Shown in pieces: positions 26,993 through 36,116 of a DNA stretch of 43,517 nucleotides. Both the position numbers and the translations under genes were made by a program. The number at the start of each line of letters is the position of its first letter. The first letter of the stretch is position 1. The stretch is from Patescibacteria group bacterium (GTDB lineage Bacteria > Patescibacteriota > Microgenomatia > UBA8517), in assembly GCA_025057695.1 (NCBI GenBank), contig JANWVB010000001.1:1-43517 (forward strand), written 5' to 3'. The notes under the pieces were generated by a model that saw only the letters and a program-made list of their open reading frames with translations, ran no database searches and was not told the origin of the DNA.

Positions 26993-28216
26993 TTAATATT
27001 CTATCTTGTTCCCGTCAGGCACAGCTTCTATCCATATTTTACCTCGAACAAAAAATACTTCTTTCCCCATCTTGTCATAATACCTAGTCCTACTAAATTG
27101 ATTAGCTTTCTCCCAAACTATATCTATCACATCGCCATTTTGAAACAAAAATCCTTTTCCTTTGCCAATATTTTGATAAAACATATGACCCTCATTATCT
27201 ACTGGGCCTCTTTCTTTAACAAATTGTATCAATAAATTTTGTGCGGATATCTGCTCACCTGTTTCATGGTCAACATGCTTAACACCACCATTAAATCTTT
27301 TGTAACTATTAGACGGCGCATCATACTCCCAAACAACATCATAATTAGGCTTATTTTGCCAAAAACTAAAAGATATCTTATCTGTCTTTGGCTGAAGAAT
27401 AGGATTGTTGTCTGAGAATTTCCACATCACAAAGTTAGCATCCCATGCTCTGCCATTTTCACCAACTGCACCAAAACCACGAGCTTTGGACTCTTCATAA
27501 ATTTTATCTGTGAAACCAACAAAAGTATGTTCCCATGCTACTTCGCGTCCAAGACGATTCACATCTCGAATCATTATTGGATAACCAACACTTGTCCCAC
27601 CGTCAAAAGCGTTTCTTTTTGATCCTCGCCACCCTAACTTGTCCAACATCTTAAACGCGTCAACTTCTTTGGTCACTTGACCAACCGGCTTAACACCACC
27701 TGGACAATTTCTGCAAATATTATTTGCTCCGCCCACATGAACAAATAAAGGATTCTCTCCATACTCAGCCGCCCAATTTATAAAATACACCCTTGCGCTT
27801 CTAATTGGACCAATTTTTACCCCAGAATAGGCAACATCACAATACATTACTGCTAGAAATCTAGTTATTCCTCCTTCAGCAACAGCTTCATAAACAATAT
27901 CTGCGCTACCAATACCTGACTGAGGCCTTGCATCTTCATGATTCTCAATTATTGCAACAATAGGACGCCTTTCCTCCCATATTTGTCTCTCTTGCGCTGT
28001 AAACATCTGTCCATTCATAGGGCACTGTTCAGTTTTGGGAAGTGAGGGATCAATTTTTGAATTTGACTCTGAAGTTTTAGCTACAGGAGAAACATTTGGC
28101 TCATTTTTCAAGAAACTAAAAACCAACCAAGAGATCCCAGCCGCTAAAAGATAAACACCCAAGAAAGTACTAATTATATAATACAGTTTGTTTTTGAAAA
28201 CGGATTGATTATTCAT
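26993..28216 (-). CDS. DUF3048 (YerB-like) membrane-anchored extracellular protein
   Basis: The 407-residue protein has one transmembrane helix at about 11-35 and a Ser/Lys-rich linker, then a DUF3048 domain: RRPIVAIIENHEDARPQSGI, SADIVYEAVAEGGITRFLAV and IGPIRSARVYF. The C-terminal part, with DVVWEYDAPSNSYKRFNGG and then AQNLLIQFV, is the usual second half. YerB-like proteins are placed outside the membrane in Gram-positive bacteria; their function is unknown. No lipobox Cys is evident, so anchoring is by the helix. The DUF4446 gene ends just before its start, 9 bases apart. Confidence 0.85.
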   Translation of the reverse strand: MNNQSVFKNKLYYIISTFLGVYLLAAGISWLVFSFLKNEPNVSPVAKTSESNSKIDPSLPKTEQCPMNGQMFTAQERQIWEERRPIVAIIENHEDARPQSGIGSADIVYEAVAEGGITRFLAVMYCDVAYSGVKIGPIRSARVYFINWAAEYGENPLFVHVGGANNICRNCPGGVKPVGQVTKEVDAFKMLDKLGWRGSKRNAFDGGTSVGYPIMIRDVNRLGREVAWEHTFVGFTDKIYEESKARGFGAVGENGRAWDANFVMWKFSDNNPILQPKTDKISFSFWQNKPNYDVVWEYDAPSNSYKRFNGGVKHVDHETGEQISAQNLLIQFVKERGPVDNEGHMFYQNIGKGKGFLFQNGDVIDIVWEKANQFSRTRYYDKMGKEVFFVRGKIWIEAVPDGNKIEY

Positions 28217-28225
28217 AACGACATT

Positions 28226-28690
28226 TTATTTTTTAGATAACCAACTGGTAGCGCGTTCAAGCGACTTTCTTTCTTCTTCCGATAATGCAAGATCGCTTTT
28301 ACCATTTGTTATAGCTTTGAAATAAATCCTTGTCATATCCCTTGAATGCAAACTAGTAACAATTATCCCATCAAGCTCTCCATTAAGCAATGTTAAACAA
28401 AAACTTTGATCTCCACCCATGTCATTAAATGGATTAAATCGAATATAACCTAACCTTTGCAAACATTTTCTTTGATCTGATTTAACCAAAGACAACTGCT
28501 TGCTTAGCTCAGACAAACGCGACTCGCTTTTATCAATCCTTTTTATTGTTTGATCTAAAAGATCAATAAGATTTTGTCCCTTAACATCTTTTGACAAAAC
28601 TTTGAAAAAGGCATGCATTCTAAACAAAAAAAAGCTTAAGATCGCTATACATACAAAAAGAGCTATAATTAGGTAAGTTAATATACCCAT
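28226..28690 (-). CDS. DUF4446 family membrane protein
   Basis: The 154-residue protein has a single N-terminal membrane helix (about 4-24), a helical, probably coiled-coil stretch (LLDQTIKRIDKSESRLSEL) and the DUF4446 core: LGYIRFNPFNDMGGDQSFCL, LDGIIVTSLHSRDMTRIYFK and a final helix. Members are short anchored proteins of unknown function found in Firmicutes and CPR bacteria. It heads the minus-strand run DUF4446, DUF3048, winged helix, secD and secF. A TATGAT box lies about 25 bases before its start. Confidence 0.85.
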   Translation of the reverse strand: MGILTYLIIALFVCIAILSFFLFRMHAFFKVLSKDVKGQNLIDLLDQTIKRIDKSESRLSELSKQLSLVKSDQRKCLQRLGYIRFNPFNDMGGDQSFCLTLLNGELDGIIVTSLHSRDMTRIYFKAITNGKSDLALSEEERKSLERATSWLSKK

Positions 28691-29009
28691 CAGCTAAGAA
28701 ACAAAAAGATCATAAAGCAGTTTCATCTAAAGTCTAAAAAGGGTACATAATTAACTCAGTAATTGTTGCATCCTAAATTTTTTATGTCAAGAAGCCGTGT
28801 TTTATAAAATACACACACAGAACACACTACATAAAAAAATAAATTACTAGACAAAAAACAACCCTATAAAAGGCAAGAACATGATCAATTAACTAACACC
28901 AGATTAAAGATTGAGTAATTTAAAATCAACGCTAAAACATTCAAAAATTTAAAACCAACGAGATAACACCAAAATCATTTTATTTTGCTATACTAAGTTA
29001 TCTAAAAAC
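28691..29009. other. AT-rich divergent intergenic region
   Basis: About 320 bases between the divergent DUF4446 and 29010 genes. It is very AT-rich with no open frame of protein character and no RNA gene. It should contain promoters for both directions, including the extended -10 listed below for the plus-strand gene. Confidence 0.5.
28986..28994 (+). promoter_or_regulatory. Extended -10 promoter of the 29010-nth pair
   Basis: TGCTATACT matches TGnTATAAT with one change and ends 15 bases before the ATG at 29010, giving a leader of under 10 bases. No -35 box is visible, which is usual for extended -10 promoters. Confidence 0.45.
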
Positions 29010-29246
29010 ATGTATTCACAAAAAGCAAGGCGCACCAGAAAAGAGAAAATAAACGCTCATCGAACCATATCGTGGGTCCCAAATAACACAACTGATAAAC
29101 TTGCAAGCGCAAAAACCAAAAAAGCAAAATTAGGAAAAGAAAAAATTGAAAGCGCTACTACTAAAGATATATCAAAAAGTTTAATAGTTGCGGCAATCAT
29201 TATTTTTTCACAAATTTTTATCTATTTTTATCTTGAGCGTTTCTGA
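29010..29246 (+). CDS. Small basic protein with a C-terminal membrane helix
   Basis: The 78-residue protein is not recognised. Residues 1-55 are very basic (SQKARRTRKEKINAHR and repeated KTKKAKL-type segments). Residues 57-75 form one transmembrane segment (LIVAAIIIFSQIFIYFYL). The basic part should stay in the cytosol by the positive-inside rule, as in a tail-anchored protein. It is 5 bases upstream of nth, so cotranscribed, with no functional clue. Confidence 0.5.
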   Translation: MYSQKARRTRKEKINAHRTISWVPNNTTDKLASAKTKKAKLGKEKIESATTKDISKSLIVAAIIIFSQIFIYFYLERF

Positions 29247-29251
29247 GATCA

Positions 29252-29869
29252 ATGAAATGGACTAGAGAAAAAATAGATCGTGTTTATAGAATTTTCAGAA
29301 AAAACTACGCATTGGTGCCGCTTGAAGCGTATAAAAACGATCCATATAAAACTCTCATTTCCACACTTTTGTCGGCAAGAACAAAAGATGAAGTTACATA
29401 TCTAGCATCAGAAAAGCTTTTCGCAAAAGCAAATAACATCTTTGAATTAGCAAAACTTAATGTTTTTGAAATAGAAAAACTTATCTATCCTGTGGGATTT
29501 TATAAAACCAAAGCTAAAAATTTAAAAACTCTAGCTTCAAAAATAATCAACGAGCATAAAGGCAAAATTCCCTCTACCAAAGACAAGCTAGTAGAACTCC
29601 CAGGTGTTGGTAGCAAAACAGCAAATCTGGTTTTGAACAGAGCTTTTGCCAAACCCGCAATCGCAGTGGACACGCACGTTCACAAAATCGCCAATATGTT
29701 GGGCTGGGTAAACACAAAAACTCCCGCTCAAACAGAAAAAGCACTGCATGAATTTATCCCAAAACGCTATTGGAGCGAAACAAACAAACTTTTTGTATCA
29801 ATTGGAAGACAATATAAAACTAAAAACAAAATCCTATCTTTTTTGAAAGAAAATTCACTTATTAATTAG
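29252..29869 (+). CDS. nth: Endonuclease III-like DNA glycosylase/AP lyase without the Fe-S cluster
   Basis: The 205-residue protein has the helix-hairpin-helix LPGVGSKTANLVL with the catalytic Lys and VDTHV with the catalytic Asp, plus LISTLLSARTKDE matching the helix that contacts DNA in Nth. It should remove oxidised pyrimidines and nick abasic sites. The four cysteines that bind 4Fe-4S at the C-terminus of E. coli Nth (C-x6-C-x2-C-x5-C) are absent; the protein ends SIGRQYKTKNKILSFLKE. Cluster-free members of the family exist. The end overlaps the convergent CAP-domain gene by 8 bases. Confidence 0.85.
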   Translation: MKWTREKIDRVYRIFRKNYALVPLEAYKNDPYKTLISTLLSARTKDEVTYLASEKLFAKANNIFELAKLNVFEIEKLIYPVGFYKTKAKNLKTLASKIINEHKGKIPSTKDKLVELPGVGSKTANLVLNRAFAKPAIAVDTHVHKIANMLGWVNTKTPAQTEKALHEFIPKRYWSETNKLFVSIGRQYKTKNKILSFLKENSLIN

Positions 29870-30392
29870 CGGCAATTGCAACAGCATAAGGATATTTAAA
29901 AAGCGCACAACCATACTTTAGATTCTGATCTTTAAAAAGTTTTTTGTGATCATTTGAATTGTCCCACATAATAACAATTTCTTTTGGAACACGCCCTTTG
30001 TAAGCCAAAAATTCGGCAACCAATGAATAATTGTCTATAATTGCAGATAAATCAGGATGGTTTGTTTTAATTTTCTCAAAGCCGATATGCCCATCCAATT
30101 TTCCATTCTTTATTTGTTCATTTAAACGAACATCTGCTATTTTGCACAAATCATCTCTTAATTCAAGTTTATTGACAGAATTCGAAACTCGTTTTTCATT
30201 AATTTCTTCAAACAAAACATTTTTTTTATCATTTTGATTAACCGCATGTTCGGTTTGATTGGCATTTGTATCAGTAATTTCTCTATAATTAGCAAGGTAA
30301 GCATCGCTCCGATTTAGATTTGTAAAATTAAAAAAAATATAAAACACGGATAATATTGTCACAAAAATTTGTTTAATATTTGTTACGTCCAT
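29862..30392 (-). CDS. CAP/SCP-domain protein, exported or membrane-anchored
   Basis: From ATG 30392 (MDVTNIKQIFVTIL) the protein of about 176 residues starts with a hydrophobic segment (about 8-22) that could be a signal or anchor. A CAP-like domain follows: LFEEINEKRVSNSVNKLELR, LCKIADVRLNEQIKNGKL, HIGFEKI, then VPKEIVIMWDNSNDHKKLF and KYGCALFKYPYAVAIA, the pattern of bacterial YkwD-like proteins. Their function is generally unknown. An in-frame TTG at 30413 would overlap dtd, so the ATG one base after dtd is preferred. The tail overlaps nth. Confidence 0.7.
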   Translation of the reverse strand: MDVTNIKQIFVTILSVFYIFFNFTNLNRSDAYLANYREITDTNANQTEHAVNQNDKKNVLFEEINEKRVSNSVNKLELRDDLCKIADVRLNEQIKNGKLDGHIGFEKIKTNHPDLSAIIDNYSLVAEFLAYKGRVPKEIVIMWDNSNDHKKLFKDQNLKYGCALFKYPYAVAIAAN

Positions 30393-30393
30393 A

Positions 30394-30849
30394 TTATAAC
30401 TTTTTTGAATCAAGAATAATTGTCACAGGACCAGCCAACTCTGTTTGTATTTTCATTTCCTGTCCAAAAGAACCAGTTGACACAAAAATGCCATAAGACT
30501 TAATCCTGCTTACAAAATATTTATAAAGTTTTCTTGCCATCTCAGACTTTGCGGCTTGTAAAAAAGATGGTCTATTGCCCTTTTTAACATCGGCATAAAG
30601 AGTAAACTGGGAAACTACTAACACGCCAAATTGCTTGTCTAAAACACTTTTGTTCATTTTCCCAAATTCATCAATAAAAATTCTCAAAGAAATTATTTTT
30701 TTCGAAAGAATTTCAGCGTCTTTGTAAGTATCATTTTTGCCTATGCCAAGTAAAACCAAAACCCCTTCAGAAGAAAGTCTGCCTGCAATTTGTTTTGTTT
30801 TAGCTTCAATCACAACCGCCTTTTTGACCACCTGCAAAACACATCTCAT
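30394..30849 (-). CDS. dtd: D-aminoacyl-tRNA deacylase
   Basis: The 151-residue protein has the full DTD pattern: MRCVLQVVKKAVV, VLLGIGKNDTYKDAE, SLRIFIDEFGKMN, the SQFTLYADVKKGNRPSF motif and the C-terminal AGPVTIILDS with the Gly-Pro that rejects L-amino acids. It hydrolyses D-aminoacyl-tRNAs and glycyl-tRNA-Ala in the cytosol. It is followed one base later by the CAP gene. Confidence 0.95.
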   Translation of the reverse strand: MRCVLQVVKKAVVIEAKTKQIAGRLSSEGVLVLLGIGKNDTYKDAEILSKKIISLRIFIDEFGKMNKSVLDKQFGVLVVSQFTLYADVKKGNRPSFLQAAKSEMARKLYKYFVSRIKSYGIFVSTGSFGQEMKIQTELAGPVTIILDSKKL

Positions 30850-30907
30850 ACCTTTTTGTTTGTAAAAATGCCAAACGCAAAAAAGCTACCAGATACAGCC
30901 TGAATGT

Positions 30908-31090
30908 TCAAGATTCAAAAAAGTCTAAAAGAGTTTTAATCAAAAAAACTAATAACAAAATTCCAACTAACAAAAACAATATATTAATTGCCAAATCGCG
31001 TCTGCCTATCACAGCATAAGCCCCGCCTAAAACAAACGAAACTGTTATGTTTGTTATAAATACAATCAATTTTGCGGTTTTCTTTGACAT
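30908..31090 (-). CDS. Small two-helix membrane protein
   Basis: The 60-residue protein has two transmembrane segments (about 8-28 and 33-54) separated by a GRRD loop. It has no recognised family; the two-helix hairpin is like AtpZ/AtpI-type proteins, but no other ATP synthase gene is near. The start MSKKTAKL is basic, so the N-terminus probably stays in. It follows comM by 2 bases and is in its operon. Confidence 0.5.
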   Translation of the reverse strand: MSKKTAKLIVFITNITVSFVLGGAYAVIGRRDLAINILFLLVGILLLVFLIKTLLDFFES

Positions 31091-31092
31091 TT

Positions 31093-32631
31093 TTATTTTT
31101 GTCCAAATTCTCTGTTTCTAAACTGAATGGCTTCCGCTATAGCGCTTGGGGTAATATCTTTTTGCCCCTCTAAATCACATATCGTCCGCGCCACTTTTAT
31201 AATCTTAAAAAAAGATCTTGTGGATAAATTCATTGCAGAAACTGCGGCATACATCAGCTTCTTGCACTCATCAGAAAGCGGGCAGTATTCTTTAACTTGT
31301 CTATTGTTCATGTCCGAATTAGCAAAAATGTTAGCGCCATCAAACCTTGCTTTCTGCAAATTGCGCGCATTTTGCACTCTATCTTGCACACTTTTGGAAG
31401 ATTCCCTTTTGGTTGTGTTGGAAAACAGCTTTTGGGTGTCAACAACAGGCACATTCACATGCAAATCAATTCTATCTAAAATTGGACCAGAAATTTTCTT
31501 TTGATATCTTACTATTTGTCCTTGCAAGCAAACGCATTTTCTTCTGCTATCGCCATAAAAACCGCAAGGGCAAGGATTAGCGGCCGCAACCAACAAAAAA
31601 TTAGCTGGAAAAGTGACACTTCCTTTGGCTCGCGATATATGAACATAACCATCTTCCATAGGTTGCCTAAGGCTTTCTATGACACTTCTTGGAAATTCAG
31701 GAAATTCATCCAGAAACAATACACCTCTATGAGCAAGAGAAACTTCGCCCGGCTGAAGATTCGAACCGCCACCAATTAGTCCTATTCTGCTCGTTGTATG
31801 GTGAGGACTTCTAAATGGCCTTGAAGTCACAATACCTTCTTCCATGCGCAAATTGCCTGTAATGGAGTATATTTTGCTTACCTCCAGAGCCTCTTCTTGC
31901 GTTAATTTAGGCAATATACCAGGAAGTGCGCGAGCCAACATAGTTTTCCCGGACCCGGGGGCGCCTTCCAAAAAAACATTGTGATTGCCTGCGGCGGCAA
32001 TTTCCATAGCTCTTTTTGCAAATTCCTGACCAATTATTTCCGAGAAATCAAAATCTGATTTTGTCTCTTTTAAGATTTTTGAGATTTCAATTGTGTGAGC
32101 CTTTGGTATAGGCAATGTTCCCAACAAATGCCTGATAAGGGACAATAAGGTATCAATCGCGTATAACTCTATTCCTTCAATAACTGCGGCTTCGCGAATG
32201 TTTTCAACAGGAACAAACATCTTCTTAAATCCCCTTTTCTTGGCAAGATGGGTAAGCGGCAAAATTCCGTTTGTTTTGCGCAAAGAACCATCCAAAGAAA
32301 GCTCCCCGACAAAAAAAGAGTCATTCGTGTCTTCATTAGATTTAATTTGAGCCGACGCCAAAAGTATTCCAATGGCAATTGGCAAATCATAAGCGGGTCC
32401 TACCTTAGGCAAATCGGCAGGAGCCAAATTAACAGTGATTCGCGTTTGAGGAAAATCCGCGCCTGTATTTTTTATAGCGGACCTGACTCTTTCCTTTGAT
32501 TCTTCAACTGCCTTGTCAGGTAAACCAACAATTGTGAAAGAAGGGAAACCGGATTGAGGTATATCAACTTCAACTTCAATCAAAACTCCTTCCAAGCCAA
32601 CTATTGTGCCAGAAAAAACACGAGCAAGCAT
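31093..32631 (-). CDS. comM: YifB/ComM family Mg-chelatase-like AAA+ ATPase
   Basis: The 512-residue protein has the N-terminal YifB domain (FSGTIVGLEGVLIEVEV, ITVNLAPADLPKVGPAYDLP), Walker A GAPGSGKTMLARALPG, Walker B VLFLDEFPEF, the zinc-like cysteine cluster NPCPCGFYGDSRRKCVC and the C-terminal Mg_chelatase C domain (SFFKIIKVARTICDL). ComM is a hexameric helicase that promotes branch migration in natural transformation, suggesting DNA uptake in this bacterium. It is the first gene of a run with the small two-helix protein. Confidence 0.93.
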   Translation of the reverse strand: MLARVFSGTIVGLEGVLIEVEVDIPQSGFPSFTIVGLPDKAVEESKERVRSAIKNTGADFPQTRITVNLAPADLPKVGPAYDLPIAIGILLASAQIKSNEDTNDSFFVGELSLDGSLRKTNGILPLTHLAKKRGFKKMFVPVENIREAAVIEGIELYAIDTLLSLIRHLLGTLPIPKAHTIEISKILKETKSDFDFSEIIGQEFAKRAMEIAAAGNHNVFLEGAPGSGKTMLARALPGILPKLTQEEALEVSKIYSITGNLRMEEGIVTSRPFRSPHHTTSRIGLIGGGSNLQPGEVSLAHRGVLFLDEFPEFPRSVIESLRQPMEDGYVHISRAKGSVTFPANFLLVAAANPCPCGFYGDSRRKCVCLQGQIVRYQKKISGPILDRIDLHVNVPVVDTQKLFSNTTKRESSKSVQDRVQNARNLQKARFDGANIFANSDMNNRQVKEYCPLSDECKKLMYAAVSAMNLSTRSFFKIIKVARTICDLEGQKDITPSAIAEAIQFRNREFGQK

Positions 32632-32666
32632 TCTAAATTAAAGAGTACACTAAAAGGAAGAATAAT

Positions 32667-32942
32667 CTAAATAGTTAAACTTGCTTGCACACTTGAGGAC
32701 AATTTACCAAATATGATTGTAAACATGTATAAAATTACCAAAAAAGGAATGACACAAGCGATAACAAAAACCCACCAGTATTTTGTAGCTTTGTCTCTAA
32801 ACAAATACCTAAAACCTTTATGGTTAAGATTAATAAGTATTGTAACCGCGGCTATAAAACCGGCAATAGCGCCAATTCTAAAAAAATTATATACAGCGTT
32901 TTGTATATTTGCTAAAGAAGATTCCATTTTGACTGCAATCAT
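32667..32942 (-). CDS. Small membrane protein with two transmembrane segments
   Basis: The 91-residue protein has hydrophobic segments at about 21-40 (FRIGAIAGFIAAVTILINL) and 55-77 (YWWVFVIACVIPFLVILYMF), joined by a basic loop HKGFRYLFRDK. It is not recognised. A second ATG lies at residue 6. It is 35 bases upstream of comM on the same strand. Confidence 0.5.
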   Translation of the reverse strand: MIAVKMESSLANIQNAVYNFFRIGAIAGFIAAVTILINLNHKGFRYLFRDKATKYWWVFVIACVIPFLVILYMFTIIFGKLSSSVQASLTI

Positions 32943-33177
32943 TATGATACTTATTTGTTAGTTTTGCAATATATCAACAAATTAAACTAATAAATAAAAG
33001 TAAAAGAAATATTCTACACAAAACGATAAAAACTAATCAAATAGAAAGGCAAAAACAAACCCCGACAAATATCCTATGATAACAAGAAAATCATAACAAT
33101 TTAATCTTTCTAGGATATATTAAAATCACAAGAAGTTTCTCTCCTTAGCCATCAACTCAAAATGCTTCAAAGAAAAA

Positions 33178-34014
33178 TTAAGATAATTGCTCAATTAATG
33201 AAGATCCACCCAAAAAACTTTTAATATCTTCCCAATTAACATAAACCGGAACTTTAATTTCTTCTGGAAAATACTGTCGATATCCTCCCGGATCTGCTTC
33301 GTAAGAATATTCTACACGACAAAGAATCCCTGAATCCTCCACTCCACTTAATTGTTGTCCCTTAAGCAATTCTTGCCTGTTATAAAAACTCCTAGCAACA
33401 ACAGAGCGCGTATTGACATTAATACATTCGCCGTAAGCCGCACCTACACCCAAATTAGGATGGTATCTGGCATCTGAATAGGTTACTTCCAGAGCTATAA
33501 CTTCGCCTTGAGCATCTTGAGCAACTGGAATGTAATGATACCAGTGAAACAAGTGCAACGTTTTTGTTCTATCCGTAGAAAAAGAGTAGAGCACACGAGC
33601 TTTAATTCTACCATTATTATCATAATGGTATTCATTCCCAGCTGTTTCAACCATCTTACCTTCTTTGCCGGATAGGGAATAAACTACCCGACTTGGCCTT
33701 CCTTGTTGATCGTAAGAGATGGTAGTAAATTCGAGGTGTTCTTCATTATCAATCCATTTAATAGACTTTATCTGAATTGGAACTTTCTCATCAAATTCCG
33801 TAACTAAAGGTGAACATCTTTCACCACTTATCTTAATAAACCTTGTGCTACCAAAAATCTCTTGACCTAAAGTATCGTATGCAAAAAGCCCCTTAGCCTC
33901 TTCTAATCCTGATGTGAAACCTATCCGCAACAAAGCACTACCATTGGGATGCTTTCGGATGGTTTCTGGTCTGTAAACTGGATGTCGGCAAAACTCACGA
34001 TTACTTACTGCCAT
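33178..34014 (-). CDS. Hypothetical protein with YD-repeat-like segments
   Basis: The 278-residue protein is not recognised as a whole. Three segments resemble RHS/YD repeats: LFAYDTLGQEIFGST (about 43-57), ISYDQQGRPSRVVYSL (about 98-113) and YHYDNNGRIKARVLYSF (about 128-144). The rest is beta-rich and has no signal peptide. YD repeats are typical of large secreted wall or toxin proteins; this short form, with three copies and no visible secretion signal, is unusual. ATG 34014 has TAGACT 6 bases upstream, a possible -10. It lies in a sparse region with long AT-rich gaps, so it is probably accessory. Confidence 0.5.
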   Translation of the reverse strand: MAVSNREFCRHPVYRPETIRKHPNGSALLRIGFTSGLEEAKGLFAYDTLGQEIFGSTRFIKISGERCSPLVTEFDEKVPIQIKSIKWIDNEEHLEFTTISYDQQGRPSRVVYSLSGKEGKMVETAGNEYHYDNNGRIKARVLYSFSTDRTKTLHLFHWYHYIPVAQDAQGEVIALEVTYSDARYHPNLGVGAAYGECINVNTRSVVARSFYNRQELLKGQQLSGVEDSGILCRVEYSYEADPGGYRQYFPEEIKVPVYVNWEDIKSFLGGSSLIEQLS

Positions 34015-34463
34015 ATAATGAGTCTAGTTTACCAAAATACACTAAAAATAACAATCAATCGCCAGATTGTGCACCATACCACACTGATATTTTTGAGTAA
34101 GCTTAAGAAAAATTGATTTTAGATAAGCTAAAAACTCATTCTCCCTAATACATGATAACCACTTTACACATTTTCAGCTTTTAATTAATAATTCTAAAAT
34201 AAAACTTGCCATCTTTTTTGATCTTTTAATTGTTAGCAAAATTTTTAAAGTGAGTAAATTGTAACTTTCGTCTCACTTCCAAGTTTTCAAGATTACTTCG
34301 TCTTTCTCCAATACCGATATATTCTAACATATAAGATAAGATAGGTATCAATACTTAATATGATCTCTATGTAAAATTTGTATAAAAGTTAATTACGATC
34401 TGACACAATCTGAATTACTGAATAAAACAAATTACATACACAAAATGTTCTCGTTCTAGTATC
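34015..34463. other. AT-rich non-coding stretch
   Basis: About 450 bases between two minus-strand hypothetical genes. Stops are frequent in all frames and no protein-like segment, tRNA or hairpin terminator is apparent. Such a long gap is unusual for this compact genome. Confidence 0.45.
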
Positions 34464-35696
34464 TTATATTACAGGAGTCACCAAAGCAGGAATTTTATCT
34501 ACACCCAATGCTTTCAAAGCAGCAATCCTATGCCTTCCATCATCTCCAATATAATATTTACCATCCAATTGAATAATCTTAATCGGTTCTCTGCCACCAG
34601 CCACTATAGTGCCATTTCCTCTTTTTAGCTCATTTACAATATTCCAGATGTTGGAAACACCTCTACCAGCTGATTCACTTACCGACCATGTTTTTAGGTC
34701 AGATCCGCCAACAACTTTATCTAACTCAACCATTTGTGCAAGTTCCTCGCCCATATGTCTACCACTTATATCAGGCATTTGTTCAACATGTAAATTACGA
34801 AGAATTTGCTTTAGTTCTTCTTCGGAACCAATATGGCGAGTTATTTTGTCTACAACAGGATATTCATTTGGATTTCCTCTTTTTAAAAGTTCGTAATTTC
34901 TTGGAGTATCTGGTCTTGATTCAAGAACCCAGTTCGTCATTTCAACAAAAAGTGAAGAATAACCCGAACCATACGGATCATTATAAAATCTTAAATTACC
35001 ATGCCATTGTTGCATGTGATTTATAAAAGTTTCCCTAGGCATTTTGCTAGCTACCAACTTAGAAAATTCAATCAACTGCATTATTTGTTTCTCCGTTGGT
35101 AATTTGCCATTTACTTCAGGCCATGATTGATCAGATTCACGTTGATCAGATTCATACTGAAAATTATCCGGATAATCTGGTAACAATTTCAATCCTTTTG
35201 TCGCCAGTTTCTCAAAAACAACATCCTCGTCAGTTAATTTTGGCGCTAATTGAATAACCTCCCGAATGAATTTGTGCCTTATATCATCCGTCAAACAAGG
35301 AGCAATTTTGTTTATTGCATCTACTACACCACCCCTTTGGTTTTTATCCAGAGTGGTGATATAAACCGAGCTTGCTTGGCCATCAACTGTTTTTTCAGCA
35401 ATTAAAAGACCATATCTTTTCTCTTCAGGAACATAAGTGGAACTGGAATAAGTTTCGCCAACAGCAATCGATCCATAACTATTTTCAGCCCAAAAATAGC
35501 CGCTACGCACAGCGTGCCAAGGATGTGAGATTTCAGGATCAATGGATTCAGCCGCTTTTTGAAATTTGCCAATTGCAAAATAATCTCTGGGGTCAATCGG
35601 CAAACTTATCTCATTTCGAAATTGCTCATTCGCTTGGAAGCTCAAGTCTGGAGCAGGTTTTGCAATACCTGCTGGCACTTCTTCAACCTCAGTCAT
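34464..35696 (-). CDS. Hypothetical protein with a ParB/sulfiredoxin-like C-terminal domain
   Basis: The protein of 410 residues (from ATG 35696; a TTG at 35756 would add 20) is mostly unrecognised. The last 50 residues, EPIKIIQLDGKYYIGDDGRH with RIAALKALGVDKIPALV next, match the ParB N-terminal-like fold, where DGRHR forms the nucleotide-binding or contact loop found in ParB CTPases, sulfiredoxin and related proteins. The middle is mixed helix with acidic stretches; the repeat ESDQRESDQ looks like a small internal duplication. No membrane segment is seen. The ATG has an extended -10 box 7 bases upstream. The role cannot be assigned; an immunity or regulatory function is only a guess. Confidence 0.5.
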   Translation of the reverse strand: MTEVEEVPAGIAKPAPDLSFQANEQFRNEISLPIDPRDYFAIGKFQKAAESIDPEISHPWHAVRSGYFWAENSYGSIAVGETYSSSTYVPEEKRYGLLIAEKTVDGQASSVYITTLDKNQRGGVVDAINKIAPCLTDDIRHKFIREVIQLAPKLTDEDVVFEKLATKGLKLLPDYPDNFQYESDQRESDQSWPEVNGKLPTEKQIMQLIEFSKLVASKMPRETFINHMQQWHGNLRFYNDPYGSGYSSLFVEMTNWVLESRPDTPRNYELLKRGNPNEYPVVDKITRHIGSEEELKQILRNLHVEQMPDISGRHMGEELAQMVELDKVVGGSDLKTWSVSESAGRGVSNIWNIVNELKRGNGTIVAGGREPIKIIQLDGKYYIGDDGRHRIAALKALGVDKIPALVTPVI

Positions 35697-35703
35697 ATCT
35701 AGA

Positions 35704-35712
35704 ATTTTATCA
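35704..35712 (-). promoter_or_regulatory. Extended -10 promoter of the ParB-like gene
   Basis: On the minus strand TGATAAAAT matches TGnTATAAT with one change and ends 7 bases before ATG 35696. This supports the ATG over the upstream TTG start, which would place the promoter inside the gene. Confidence 0.45.
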
Positions 35713-35756
35713 GAAAAACTTGATCGAATAACAAGAACTAAATCAACATAGTACAA

Positions 35757-36116
35757 GGGTTTTAATCTTGAATCTTTCTAAAAGGATTGTGTGTAAAAAA
35801 TTAGCATTTAGAAACATCTGCTTGAAATGTTTTACGCTTTACTTTCACTTAAATTTCTAAATATTTAAATTTCTCATTTTCTTTTCTATTTCGTCATAAA
35901 GTTCCAAACCGACCTGCTCAAAAACTTCCAGTAAATCTTTGTAGGTGTTTTTTAACTTTATTCGAAAGAACTAACCAAAACACACAAAAAGCTTTCTAGA
36001 AGCTTGTCTTTCCTTCTTTATTTACATTCGGAAAATCTTGAAGGGAATATACCAAAAAAGCATTTGAGATAATAAATACCAGCAACAACAAAAAAGAGCC
36101 TTTACTTTTGCGTGGG
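35757..36116. other. Intergenic stretch with a possible gene remnant
   Basis: About 360 bases without an intact gene. On the minus strand, a 37-codon piece ending TAG at 35859-35857 reads TYKDLLEVFEQVGLELYDE, then IEKKMRNLNI. It has protein-like composition but no start codon, so it may be the tail of a lost gene. The remainder is AT-rich and featureless. Confidence 0.3.

Noticed and set aside
34464..35756. Chromosome-partition ParB and a nearby replication origin
   Set aside because: Only the short DGRHR region is ParB-like; there is no ParA, no helix-turn-helix domain, no parS-like palindrome and no DnaA box cluster.
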